NCBI RefSeq assembly: GCF_900101045.1
Contig: NZ_FNFN01000007.1
Coordinates: 124,001 to 188,000 of the forward strand
Source: Nocardioides sp. YR527
GTDB lineage: Bacteria > Actinomycetota > Actinomycetes > Propionibacteriales > Nocardioidaceae
Direction: 5' to 3'
Length of the DNA stretch: 64,000 bases
The notes below the pieces were generated by a model. That model did not search any database and was not told the origin of the DNA. It saw nothing but the letters and a program-made list of their open reading frames with translations. Below are positions 14,669-21,919 of the stretch, in pieces. The position numbers and the translations under genes were made by a program. Every line of letters begins with the position of its first letter. Position 1 is the first letter of the stretch.

Positions 14669-15994
14669 CTACGGGCAGCGGGCGTAGAGGCGACGTGACC
14701 CGGTTCCGTACGCCGCGGGGTCGGTGAACGCGCAGCCGTAGTCGGGTGCGGCGACGGCTGCCCGGTCGAGGACGTCGTCGCCGGCCGGACGGTCGCCGTG
14801 CTCGACCCAGTCGACGAGATCGCCCCAGGCGGCCGAGGCCTCGGCGGGGCTGAACTCGCAGTGCCCGGCCGAGCGAATCGCGCGCTGCACGACCAGGCCG
14901 CCGCGGTGGTGGCGCTTCACCTCGCGCAGGTAGACCTGCTCCATCGAGAACGGCACGAACATGTCGCCGAGGTTGTGCAGGCTCACCACCGGGGCGGTGG
15001 GACGGCCGGAGATCCGCGACGGCGCGTTGAGCCGGTGGCTGTGGCGACCGACCGGATCAACCGGGTCGATCCGCTCGATCTCGGCATCGAGGTCGACCGG
15101 CGAGCTCGGCGCGTAGACGGTGTCCCGGTTGGTCGCGACCCGGCCGATGTTGAAGCCCAGCGTCCCACCGTCGTCCACCGACGGCAGCGTGAAGAGGAAG
15201 TCCTTCCACTGCCCGAAGGCCGCCACGGCGCCCGGCCGCGGTCCACCGCTGTGCTCGATCGTCATCGCCCGCAGCTGCTCGCCCTCCGGGGTCAGCGTGC
15301 CGCCGAGCCCCAGGCGCTCCTTGATCACCGGGACGTCGACGCTCTGGTAGCTCGCGTCGTAGGGGTAGGCGTCGTACCCGGCGAGCGCCTGCGCGCCGAG
15401 GTTGTAGTCGACGAAGAAGTCGAACAGCTCCACATCGCCCAGCTGCCCGCACATCGGCAGCGCCCCGTCGTAGAAGCCCGGATACTGCTCCAGCGAGCGC
15501 CCGATCACGTGCCCGCCCATCGACACCCCGGTCACGTAGGTGCGGGTCGCCCGGCGTGGCAGCAGCTTCGACGCGTACGTCGCCAGGTCACGCGTCGAGC
15601 GCACCCCGGCGCCCACGTCGTAGCCGTTGGTCGAGTAGCTCGACGCTGCCCAGGCGTAGCCCTGCTCGAGGAACGTACGCCGCAGCCCGAACCCCGGCGT
15701 CTCGGGCGTCAGCGTGTAGCTCAGCCCGCGGTAGCCGTGGGCCCACATCACCAGCTCGCCGTTCCAGTTCGCCGGCACCTCCAGGACGTACGCCGCGTGC
15801 TCATGCACTCCCTGGCGCACGGTGGTCTCCCTGCCACCGACGGTGATCGGCGCCACCGGCGGGTTGCTGATCGTGTAGCCGGGCAGCGGCTGGTCACCGG
15901 GCGGTTCGCGGTCGGCGAGCGCCGGGCCGGTCGAGGCGACCAGAGCGGAAGCGGTCAGGAGCAGGGCGAGGACAGCGGCTGACGCACGGGGCAT
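14669..15994 (-). CDS. Secreted alpha/beta hydrolase (probable esterase/lipase)
   Basis: The 441-aa protein has a signal peptide (MPRASAAVLALLLTASALVASTGPALA) and an alpha/beta hydrolase core: ELVMWAHGYRGLS oxyanion region, nucleophile GVSMGGH, later LHNLGDMFVPF with a probable acid and SAGHCEFSPAE with the catalytic His. Cys residues near the end may pair outside the cell. It looks like uncharacterised secreted actinobacterial hydrolases; peptide, lipid or polyester substrates are all possible. The ATG at 15994 is chosen because the signal peptide begins there. It appears monocistronic. Confidence 0.85.
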   Translation of the reverse strand: MPRASAAVLALLLTASALVASTGPALADREPPGDQPLPGYTISNPPVAPITVGGRETTVRQGVHEHAAYVLEVPANWNGELVMWAHGYRGLSYTLTPETPGFGLRRTFLEQGYAWAASSYSTNGYDVGAGVRSTRDLATYASKLLPRRATRTYVTGVSMGGHVIGRSLEQYPGFYDGALPMCGQLGDVELFDFFVDYNLGAQALAGYDAYPYDASYQSVDVPVIKERLGLGGTLTPEGEQLRAMTIEHSGGPRPGAVAAFGQWKDFLFTLPSVDDGGTLGFNIGRVATNRDTVYAPSSPVDLDAEIERIDPVDPVGRHSHRLNAPSRISGRPTAPVVSLHNLGDMFVPFSMEQVYLREVKRHHRGGLVVQRAIRSAGHCEFSPAEASAAWGDLVDWVEHGDRPAGDDVLDRAAVAAPDYGCAFTDPAAYGTGSRRLYARCP

Positions 15995-16072
15995 GTCTTT
16001 GAGGGTAAGGCTGGTTGTGACTGGCGTCACAGAATCAGCGCACGAGGTGTCCTGTGCGCCGCGCACAAGGGT

Positions 16073-16489
16073 TCAGCGGCCGACGGCCTTCCGGATCGCG
16101 CCGAACGCCGCCTGCCCCACGCCCTTGATGCCAGCGGCGATGAAGGTGGTCCAGTCGAAGTAGTCGCGCCAGAGCTCGATCTTGCCGTCGCGCACCTCGA
16201 AGGTGCCGCACACCCAGAACTCGGCGGAGACCGAGCCGCGGCTGAGCACGTCGATGCGCTCGGTGAGCACGACCGGGCCGTTGGCCGCGATGTTGATCAT
16301 CCGGACCTCGAAGCCGGTGGTGTACTTCCCCATGACCCGCAGCTGGCGCCCGACCTCGGAGAGGCCGCGCGCCGGCGGAAGGGGGACGTTCTGGTAGGTG
16401 ACGTCGTCGGCGCACAGCGCCAAGGCAGCGTCGACCTCGCCGGTCTCGAGCGCGGCCAGGAACTGCTCGACGATCTGGATCTCGGTCAT
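16073..16489 (-). CDS. Limonene-1,2-epoxide hydrolase family protein (EphG-like)
   Basis: The 138-aa NTF2-fold protein carries the Arg/Asp pair in LTERIDVL and the Asp in LWRDYFDW that form the Asp-Arg-Asp triad of limonene epoxide hydrolases. Its WRDYFDW block resembles mycobacterial EphG. Members add water to epoxides of terpenes, sterols or fatty acids. No signal peptide is present. The FkbM gene upstream ends 19 bp before this start, so the two are probably in one transcript, although no shared pathway is apparent. Confidence 0.88.
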   Translation of the reverse strand: MTEIQIVEQFLAALETGEVDAALALCADDVTYQNVPLPPARGLSEVGRQLRVMGKYTTGFEVRMINIAANGPVVLTERIDVLSRGSVSAEFWVCGTFEVRDGKIELWRDYFDWTTFIAAGIKGVGQAAFGAIRKAVGR

Positions 16490-16508
16490 ACCGCCACGTT
16501 ATCGCCGA

Positions 16509-17261
16509 TCAGCGGATGAGAGCGGGACTCAGGACCAGGCAATCCTGGCGGTGCAGGGTCGGGTCCTGGAGAAGCTCCTCGACGGCGACCCGTTCGCCCG
16601 GCACCCGCCGCAGCGAGGTGGTCTCCTTCTCCTTCACGAACACGTCGCGGGTCCGGGCCAGCTCGGCGAGGTAGCCGCGGTCCATGTGCTCGATCTCGAG
16701 CATCAGCGCCCAGTGCTCCGTGTCCGCCAGGGACCTGGCCGCGCCGTCGACCACCTCGCGCTCGAATCCCTCCACGTCCACCTTGACGCAGAACGGACGC
16801 CCGGAGCCGCCGAGCACCTCGTCGAGCGTGGTGACCTCGACCTCGCGCAGCTGCCAGCGCGCCGAGCCATCGTGGCGCTCGTCGAACAGCGACGACGTCC
16901 CCGACCAGGTCCGGTCGACCGCGAACCGCGCGGCTCCGGGCTCGTCGGCGACCGCCTGCGCGCGCAGGTCGATCGTGATCCCGCGGGTCTCCAGCGTCTT
17001 GCGCAGGACCTTGTGGAGCGAGGTGTTCGGCTCGAACCCGATCAGCTCCACCCCCTCGGGGATGTCCACCCCGACGAGCATCTCGCCGTAGTTCACGCCG
17101 ACGTCGATCACGGTCCGCCACTCGTGCAGGCCGAGCGCCAACCGCCACAGCTCGAGTGAGCCACGGATGATCCGCCCCTTGTTGGCGATCAGGCCGAGAG
17201 CCCGCGGGTCGGTCGGCTTCACATAGATCCGATGCCCGTCCTCGGTCGTCGCGTACGCCAT
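16509..17261 (-). CDS. FkbM-family methyltransferase
   Basis: About 250 aa. The SAM-binding core reads TVIDVGVNYGEMLVG, ELIGFEPNTSLHKVLRKTL, then ARFAVDRTWSGTSSLFDE and the FkbM block VTTLDEVL..PFCVKVDVEGFEREVVDGA. FkbM-type enzymes O-methylate sugars, lipids or polyketides. A GTG at 17270 is an alternative start; the ATG at 17261 has an AAGG in a plausible position. It sits directly upstream of the epoxide hydrolase-like gene. Confidence 0.88.
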   Translation of the reverse strand: MAYATTEDGHRIYVKPTDPRALGLIANKGRIIRGSLELWRLALGLHEWRTVIDVGVNYGEMLVGVDIPEGVELIGFEPNTSLHKVLRKTLETRGITIDLRAQAVADEPGAARFAVDRTWSGTSSLFDERHDGSARWQLREVEVTTLDEVLGGSGRPFCVKVDVEGFEREVVDGAARSLADTEHWALMLEIEHMDRGYLAELARTRDVFVKEKETTSLRRVPGERVAVEELLQDPTLHRQDCLVLSPALIR

Positions 17262-17325
17262 CTCGAGCACCTTCGCCTAGGGGTCGTCGGCCCAGCCGCC
17301 TTTGGCTGTCGCCGAACCCTAGAGC

Positions 17326-17355
17326 GCCCACGGAAACGCCAGCCGAACCGTGGGC
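17326..17355. terminator. Hairpin downstream of the DsbA-like gene
   Basis: GCCCACGG (17326-17333) and CCGTGGGC (17348-17355) form a perfect 8-bp stem with a 14-nt loop in the 128-bp gap below the DsbA-like stop. There is no T-tract. It probably ends transcription of that gene. Confidence 0.45.
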
Positions 17356-17389
17356 CAACGCGGATCGGGCCGCGCAGCTCGAGCCAGGC

Positions 17390-18148
17390 TCAGGAGATCT
17401 GCTCGACCAGGTTGGCGGCGATGTCGTCGAAGGTGTTGCCGTCCCGGAACTGCTCGCCGTCGAGCAGGATGGTCGGAGTGCCACTCACCCCGTCGTCGGC
17501 GGCAGCCTTGGTGGCGGCGTCGGCCCAGGCCTTGCCGTCGAGGCTCTCGATGCGGTCCTTGACCGCGGACTCCTCAGCGCCCGCCTCGACGGCGAGGTCG
17601 ACGAGGTCTGCGGCCTCGGGGAACGGGCCGGACTCGCTGGGCTGGTTCTCGAAGAGCAGGTCGTGGAACTTCTTGGCGACCTCGGGACCAGCCTCCTCCT
17701 GGACGACCGCGAAGGCCGAGGTGGCGAGCTCGGAGTAGGGGCCGACCTGGTCGAGGAGCACGAACGGGCGGTAGTCGACCTGGACCTTGCCGTCGGCGGC
17801 GAGCTCGGCGAGGTCCTCACGGGACGCGTTCTCGAACTCACCACAGTAGGGGCACAGGAAGTCTTCGTAGATGACGACCTTGTGCGGCGCGTCGTCGGGA
17901 CCGATCACCAGACCGTGCTCGCTGCTGCCGGCCTCGGGCGCAGCGATCTCGCTGTCCGTCGAGCGGTTCAGGCTGAACAGGACCAGACCGCCGACGACCA
18001 CCGCGATGGCGGCGACGACCGCCGCGACGGTGAGGATCGACTTGCGGGCCTGCTTCTTGCGCAGTGCCTCCAGCTCCGCGGCGGCCTTGGCAGCGCGGGC
18101 CTCACGCTTCTCCTTGCGCGAGGGGCTGCTGGCTGAATCCGTACTCAT
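17390..18148 (-). CDS. Membrane-anchored DsbA-family thioredoxin-like protein
   Basis: The 252-aa protein starts with a charged cytoplasmic stretch (KEKREARAAKAAAELEALRKKQARK), one membrane anchor (about 37-60), then an extracytoplasmic DsbA-like thioredoxin fold with CPYC in YEDFLCPYCGEFENAS and the cis-Pro loop GVSGTPTILLDG. It should oxidise or isomerise disulfides of exported proteins, like mycobacterial and corynebacterial DsbA homologues. The ATG at 18148 gives the proper basic N-terminus. It is divergent from orn. Confidence 0.93.
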   Translation of the reverse strand: MSTDSASSPSRKEKREARAAKAAAELEALRKKQARKSILTVAAVVAAIAVVVGGLVLFSLNRSTDSEIAAPEAGSSEHGLVIGPDDAPHKVVIYEDFLCPYCGEFENASREDLAELAADGKVQVDYRPFVLLDQVGPYSELATSAFAVVQEEAGPEVAKKFHDLLFENQPSESGPFPEAADLVDLAVEAGAEESAVKDRIESLDGKAWADAATKAAADDGVSGTPTILLDGEQFRDGNTFDDIAANLVEQIS

Positions 18149-18265
18149 GGAGCCAACATAGGTGCCTCTCCTGAGCGCAGGCTGAAACCACGCCATGGGA
18201 ACCGTTATCACATCGTCGCCTATCCCCCCGTAAAGCCGTTGACCAGCGGCGTTATGGTGCTCTGC

Positions 18266-18910
18266 GTGGCTTCACTGAACGAACGTCTGGTCTGGATCGA
18301 CTGCGAGATGACCGGGTTGTCCCTCGATCACGACGCGCTGATCGAGGTGGCGGCCCTCGTCACCGACTTCGATCTCAACGTGCTCGGCGACGGGGTCGAC
18401 ATCATCATCAAGCCCCCTGCCGAGGCGCTGGAGCAGATGGACGACTTCGTGCGCGACATGCACACCAAGTCCGGGCTGCTGGTCGAGCTCGAGAACGGCG
18501 TGCCGATGCGGGAGGCGGAGGAGCAGGTCCTGGCGTACGTCTGGGAGCACTGCGGCAAGGACTCCCGGCCACCGCTGGGCGGCAACACGGTGGCCACCGA
18601 CCGCAACTTCCTGGCCCGGGACATGCCCGAGCTGGAGGGGTTCCTGCACTACCGCAACGTCGACGTCTCCTCGATCAAGGAGCTCTCGCGCCGCTGGTTC
18701 CCGCGCACCTACTTCTCGGCTCCCCCCAAGCGTGGCAACCACCGCGCCCTGGCCGACATCCAGGAGTCGATCGAGGAGCTTCGCTACTACCGCGAGGCGG
18801 TCTTCGTGCCGATGCCCGGCCCGGACTCGGACACGGCCAAGGAGATCGCCGCCCGGCACGGTGCCTCGATCACCGGTCTCGGCGACGCCGATTCCACGGA
18901 TCAGGCCTGA
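18266..18910 (+). CDS. orn: Oligoribonuclease
   Basis: The 214-aa 3'-5' exonuclease of the DEDDh family has ExoI LVWIDCEMTGLSLDHDALIEVA, ExoII GGNTVATDRNFLARDMP, and ExoIII RGNHRALADIQESIEELRYYR. It degrades two- to five-nt RNAs to mononucleotides, including pGpG, and is usually essential. The GTG start at 18266 gives the family N-terminus; an in-frame ATG at 18254 is possible. TATGGT (18253-18258) lies 7 nt before the GTG with no Shine-Dalgarno, so a leaderless mRNA is likely. tRNA-His follows 48 bp downstream. Confidence 0.96.
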   Translation: MASLNERLVWIDCEMTGLSLDHDALIEVAALVTDFDLNVLGDGVDIIIKPPAEALEQMDDFVRDMHTKSGLLVELENGVPMREAEEQVLAYVWEHCGKDSRPPLGGNTVATDRNFLARDMPELEGFLHYRNVDVSSIKELSRRWFPRTYFSAPPKRGNHRALADIQESIEELRYYREAVFVPMPGPDSDTAKEIAARHGASITGLGDADSTDQA

Positions 18911-18930
18911 TTCCTCTATGCTTTCTGCTG

Positions 18931-18953
18931 GCTCGAACATGCGTTGTTCGAGC
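18931..18953 (+). terminator. Hairpin between orn and tRNA-His
   Basis: GCTCGAACA (18931-18939) and TGTTCGAGC (18945-18953) form a perfect 9-bp stem with a 5-nt loop, 5 bp before the tRNA. It may end orn transcription or act in processing of an orn-tRNA transcript. No T-tract follows. Confidence 0.5.
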
Positions 18954-18958
18954 CGATG

Positions 18959-19034
18959 GTGGGCGTAGCTCAGCTGGTAGAGCATCGCGTTGTGGTCGCG
19001 AGGGTCGCGGGTTCAAGCCCCGTCGCTCACCCCA
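18959..19034 (+). tRNA. tRNA-His (anticodon GTG)
   Basis: The cloverleaf is clear: acceptor GTGGGCG (18959-18965) pairs with CGCTCAC (19024-19030) with one G-U. The anticodon arm TCGCG-TTGTGGT-CGCGA puts GTG at 18992-18994. The T arm carries GGTTCAAGCCC and the end encodes CCA (19032-19034). A G at 18958 opposite discriminator C19031 is the expected G-1 of tRNA-His. Confidence 0.97.
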
Positions 19035-19036
19035 TC

Positions 19037-19078
19037 AGGGCGAGGTTCGGACTTCGATCGAAGTCCGAACCTCGCCCT
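19037..19078 (+). terminator. Strong 42-bp palindromic terminator after tRNA-His
   Basis: Positions 19037-19078 are a perfect palindrome centred at 19057.5 (left arm begins AGGGCGAGGTTCGGACTTC, right arm ends CCTCGCCCT), followed by TT. As RNA it gives a stem of about 19 bp with a tiny loop. It should end tRNA-His and also the convergent lyase-like gene ending at 19082. Confidence 0.85.
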
Positions 19079-19081
19079 TTC

Positions 19082-19987
19082 TCATGCGCTCCGTCCGTTA
19101 CCGGCGGGGGTGATCTGCGCCAGGGTTCCGTGCTCGAGGGCCACCCATAGCCTGCCGTCGGGGCCGAAGGCGAGCCCATGCGGCTCAGCGTCGGGGGTGG
19201 GCAGGCCCACGGGCTCGCCGAGCGTGCCGGCCGTGGTGATCGTGCCTATCCGGTTGGCGCCCCACTCGGAGAACCACAGGGCTCCGTCGGGGCCGGCCGC
19301 GATCGCGTGCGGACGCGCACCACGATCGGCCAGGGGGTACTCGGCGATCTCTCCGTCGACCGTGATCCGGCCGATCTGTCCGGCGGCGATCTCGACGAAC
19401 CAGAGGGCACCGTCGGGCCCGAGCGTGATGCCGACCGGTGCCGCGTCGGGCGTGGGGAGCTCGTGCACGGTGACCTCGCCGCGCAGATCGATCCGGCCGA
19501 TCGCGTTGGCCTGGTTCATCGTGAACCACATCGCCTCGTCCGGTCCGGCCACGATCGCGGACGGGAACGCCCCCGTGAGCGGGAGCGGGAACTCGGTCAC
19601 CGTCCCATCGATGGTGATCCGTCCGATGCAGTCGGTCGTCATCTCGGTGAACCACAGCGCCCCGTCGGGCCCCACACCGAGCCCGTACGGCATGCACTCC
19701 CGCAGTGCGAACCCGCTCACCTCGCCCTCGGCGGTGATCCGGCCGATCCGATGGGCCCGCGACTCGGTGAACCACAGCGCACCATCCGGTCCGGCGACGA
19801 TGATCGTCGGACCGCAGTCGGGCGCCAGCGGGAACGTGACCGTGGACTCCCCCGGGACAAGTCGACCGATCTCGCCACTGCCCTCCAGGGTGCACCACAG
19901 CGCGCCGTCCGGGCCGGTCGCGATGGCGTACGGGCCTCTGCCCGGCACGCGGTGCTCGGTCACGCGCGCCGTCTGTTCGGATGTCAT
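19082..19987 (-). CDS. Virginiamycin B lyase (Vgb)-like beta-propeller protein
   Basis: The 301-aa protein consists of about seven repeats of GPDGALWF(T/S/V)E..A.RIGRIT..GE, the streptogramin lyase propeller. True Vgb opens the lactone of type B streptogramins using a His/Glu pair; candidates here are the His in ARPHAIAAGPDG and the Glu in LWFSEWG. Many chromosomal Vgb-like proteins have no proven lyase activity, so the substrate stays open. There is no signal peptide. The ATG at 19987 is chosen for the propeller start. It is divergent from the MarR-GNAT gene, whose operator at 20087-20108 is 100 bp away. Confidence 0.85.
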   Translation of the reverse strand: MTSEQTARVTEHRVPGRGPYAIATGPDGALWCTLEGSGEIGRLVPGESTVTFPLAPDCGPTIIVAGPDGALWFTESRAHRIGRITAEGEVSGFALRECMPYGLGVGPDGALWFTEMTTDCIGRITIDGTVTEFPLPLTGAFPSAIVAGPDEAMWFTMNQANAIGRIDLRGEVTVHELPTPDAAPVGITLGPDGALWFVEIAAGQIGRITVDGEIAEYPLADRGARPHAIAAGPDGALWFSEWGANRIGTITTAGTLGEPVGLPTPDAEPHGLAFGPDGRLWVALEHGTLAQITPAGNGRSA

Positions 19988-20072
19988 GAATGCCCTTCTC
20001 TCGTTCGGTCGCTGCCGCACCACTCTCGACCCCCGGGCGCGGCCGGAGCAACCGGGAATCGGACGGTCTCGC

Positions 20073-20111
20073 TTGGCTTCGGGTAGATATCTGACTAAAG
20101 TCAGATATATG
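20073..20111 (+). promoter_or_regulatory. Promoter with a palindromic operator for a leaderless MarR-GNAT mRNA
   Basis: TTGGCT (20073-20078), a 17-bp spacer, and TAAAGT (20096-20101) form a promoter whose start site would fall at 20108-20109, the A of the ATG. A perfect inverted repeat ATATCTGAC-TAAA-GTCAGATAT (20087-20108) covers the -10 and ends at the base before the ATG. Binding of the encoded MarR protein would block its own transcription. Confidence 0.75.
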
Positions 20112-20984
20112 ACAGTGGACACCTCGGTGATGCGCAAGTTCAACATGAGCTACGTCCGTCGGGTGGGAGCCCTCGAGGACTCCTTCCTCGGCAGCGGACT
20201 CCCCTACGGCACCGCCCGCATCCTCTACGAGATCGGGCTCGGCGCGGGCACCGTCCAGGAGCTGAGGATCCGCCTCGGCGGCCTCGACTCCGGCTACGTC
20301 AGCCGGATGCTCCGGACCCTGGAGACCAAGGGGTACGTCACGGTGAAGCCCGATCCTGCCGACGGCCGGCGTCGCCTGGTGGAGCTCACCGAGGACGGCC
20401 TCAAGCAGTGGGACGACCTCGAGCGCCGCTCCGAGGAGCGCGCCCATCAGCTGCTCGACCCGCTGACGCCGCGGCAGCGCGACCGTCTCAACGAGGCCCT
20501 GGCGACAGCCGACCTGCTGGTGCGGGCAGCCACGATCACCATCGAGCAGGTCGACCCGCGCGACCCGATGGCGCAGGAGGCGATGGGCCACTACTTCGCC
20601 GAGATCGGCGACCGCTTCGGCTTCACCGTCGGCGACGAGGGCTTCGGCGACGACCCCTCGCTGCGACCGCCCCACGGCGCGTTCTTCGTGGCCGCCAGCG
20701 ACGGCGCCCCGGTCGCCTGCGGTGGCGTGCGCGAGTTCGACGGCACCGGCGAGATCAAGCGGATGTGGGTCGACCCCGCCTGGCGCGGCGCGGGTCTCGG
20801 CTCACGCCTGCTGCGCCACCTCGAGGCCGAGGCGCTGCGGCTGGGCCACACAGTCGTACGCCTCGACACCCGCGACGTCCTCAGCGAGGCGATCGGGGTG
20901 TACGAGCGGGCAGGCTATGAGCGCATCGACCGCTACAACGACAACCCCCACGCCACCCACTTCTTCCGCAAAGAGCTCGGCTGA
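20109..20984 (+). CDS. MarR regulator fused to a GNAT acetyltransferase
   Basis: The 291-aa protein has a MarR winged HTH in residues 1-145 (GTVQELRIRLGGLDSGYVSRMLRTLETKGYVTVKPDPADGRRRLVELT) and a GNAT domain in about 148-290 (FFVAASDGAPVACGGVREFDG, acetyl-CoA loop VDPAWRGAGLGSRLLRHLE, YERAGYERIDRYN). MarR-GNAT fusions are a recurrent architecture; the substrate may be the inducer, such as an amine or antibiotic. No Shine-Dalgarno is present and the ATG abuts the operator, so the mRNA is probably leaderless. Divergent from the Vgb-like gene, with which it may form a resistance unit (inference). Confidence 0.92.
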   Translation: MTVDTSVMRKFNMSYVRRVGALEDSFLGSGLPYGTARILYEIGLGAGTVQELRIRLGGLDSGYVSRMLRTLETKGYVTVKPDPADGRRRLVELTEDGLKQWDDLERRSEERAHQLLDPLTPRQRDRLNEALATADLLVRAATITIEQVDPRDPMAQEAMGHYFAEIGDRFGFTVGDEGFGDDPSLRPPHGAFFVAASDGAPVACGGVREFDGTGEIKRMWVDPAWRGAGLGSRLLRHLEAEALRLGHTVVRLDTRDVLSEAIGVYERAGYERIDRYNDNPHATHFFRKELG

Positions 20985-20986
20985 AT

Positions 20987-21067
20987 GCTGACCGAGGTAA
21001 CTCGGTCAGCGATCACTTCCGTCGCGGAACTCACCGAAGCAAGCGCACCTTCACCGAGTTACCTCGG
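20987..21067. terminator. Paired hairpins between the MarR-GNAT and ribokinase genes
   Basis: GCTGACCGAG-GTAA-CTCGGTCAGC (20987-21010) is a perfect 10-bp stem with a GTAA loop. At 21054-21067 CCGAG-TTAC-CTCGG repeats its core in the opposite orientation, across the TAA of the ribokinase gene. The two convergent genes each seem to have their own hairpin; together the cores form a larger inverted repeat. Confidence 0.65.
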
Positions 21068-21919
21068 CGAGCATCCCGCCGCATAGGCCTCCAACCGGTC
21101 CAGCGGCGGCTGGGCGCTGGGGTGCGCGACCGCGGCGGCGCCGACCGCGCAGGCCATACGCAGCGCGTGCTCGTCGGGCGTGCCGGCCTGGATCGCGAGG
21201 GTGAGCGCCGCGGAGAACGCGTCGCCGGCGCCGACGGTGTTGACCACGTCCGGCGCCGGCGCGGCGGGCACGCGAGCCGTCTCGGCACCCTCGGCGAACA
21301 TGGCCGCGCCCGAGGCGCCGTAGGTCACCGCGACCCTCTTCGCGGCGCGCAGCTCGGGCATCGCGGCGTACTCGGTCTCGTTGACGATGAACAGGTCCAC
21401 CCGCTCGACGAGATCCGTCGGGAGGGACTGTGCCGGGGCCGCGTTGAGCGCGACGAACCCCGGCGTCCGCGCGGCGACGGCGCGGACCACCTCCAGGGAC
21501 AGCTCGAGCTGCATCAGCACGGCCTCGTCCGCCCCGACCGAGATCCCGTCGGCGCCGACCGACGCGTTGGCGCCGGCGCACACCACGATCTGGTTCTCCC
21601 CCGCCGCGTCGACGGCGATCAGCGCCGTGCCGGTCGGCGAGTCGGTGATGCGGACGCCAGCGGCGTCGACGCCTGCCGCCCGGATCGTCTCGACCGCCCA
21701 GGCACCGTCGGCGTCGGAGCCGACCGCGCCGATCATCCGCACCCGCGCCCCCAGCCGGCTCGCCGCGACGGCCTGGTTGGCACCCTTCCCGCCGACGTCT
21801 CGGCGCAGCCGGCCGCCTCCCACGGTCTCCCCGGCGCCGGGCAGCCGCTCGACGAGCGCGGTCAGGTCGACGTTGATGCTTCCGACGACGACCAGGTCCT
21901 GGGGCGATCGCACCGGCAT
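21059..21919 (-). CDS. rbsK: PfkB-family sugar kinase (ribokinase-like)
   Basis: The 286-aa protein has both PfkB signatures: VGGKGANQAVAASRLGARVRMIGAVG near the N-terminus and DVVNTVGAGDAFSAALTLAI near the C-terminus with the catalytic Asp. It has SINVDLTALVERLPGAGET, as in ribokinases, so ATP-dependent phosphorylation of ribose or a related furanose or nucleoside is expected. No ribose transporter is near. Its ATG shares one base with the stop of the PRTase-StiP fusion (TGATG), so the two are translationally coupled; supply of a phosphoribosyl substrate to, or use of a product from, that enzyme is a reasonable inference. Confidence 0.88.
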   Translation of the reverse strand: MPVRSPQDLVVVGSINVDLTALVERLPGAGETVGGGRLRRDVGGKGANQAVAASRLGARVRMIGAVGSDADGAWAVETIRAAGVDAAGVRITDSPTGTALIAVDAAGENQIVVCAGANASVGADGISVGADEAVLMQLELSLEVVRAVAARTPGFVALNAAPAQSLPTDLVERVDLFIVNETEYAAMPELRAAKRVAVTYGASGAAMFAEGAETARVPAAPAPDVVNTVGAGDAFSAALTLAIQAGTPDEHALRMACAVGAAAVAHPSAQPPLDRLEAYAAGCSPR

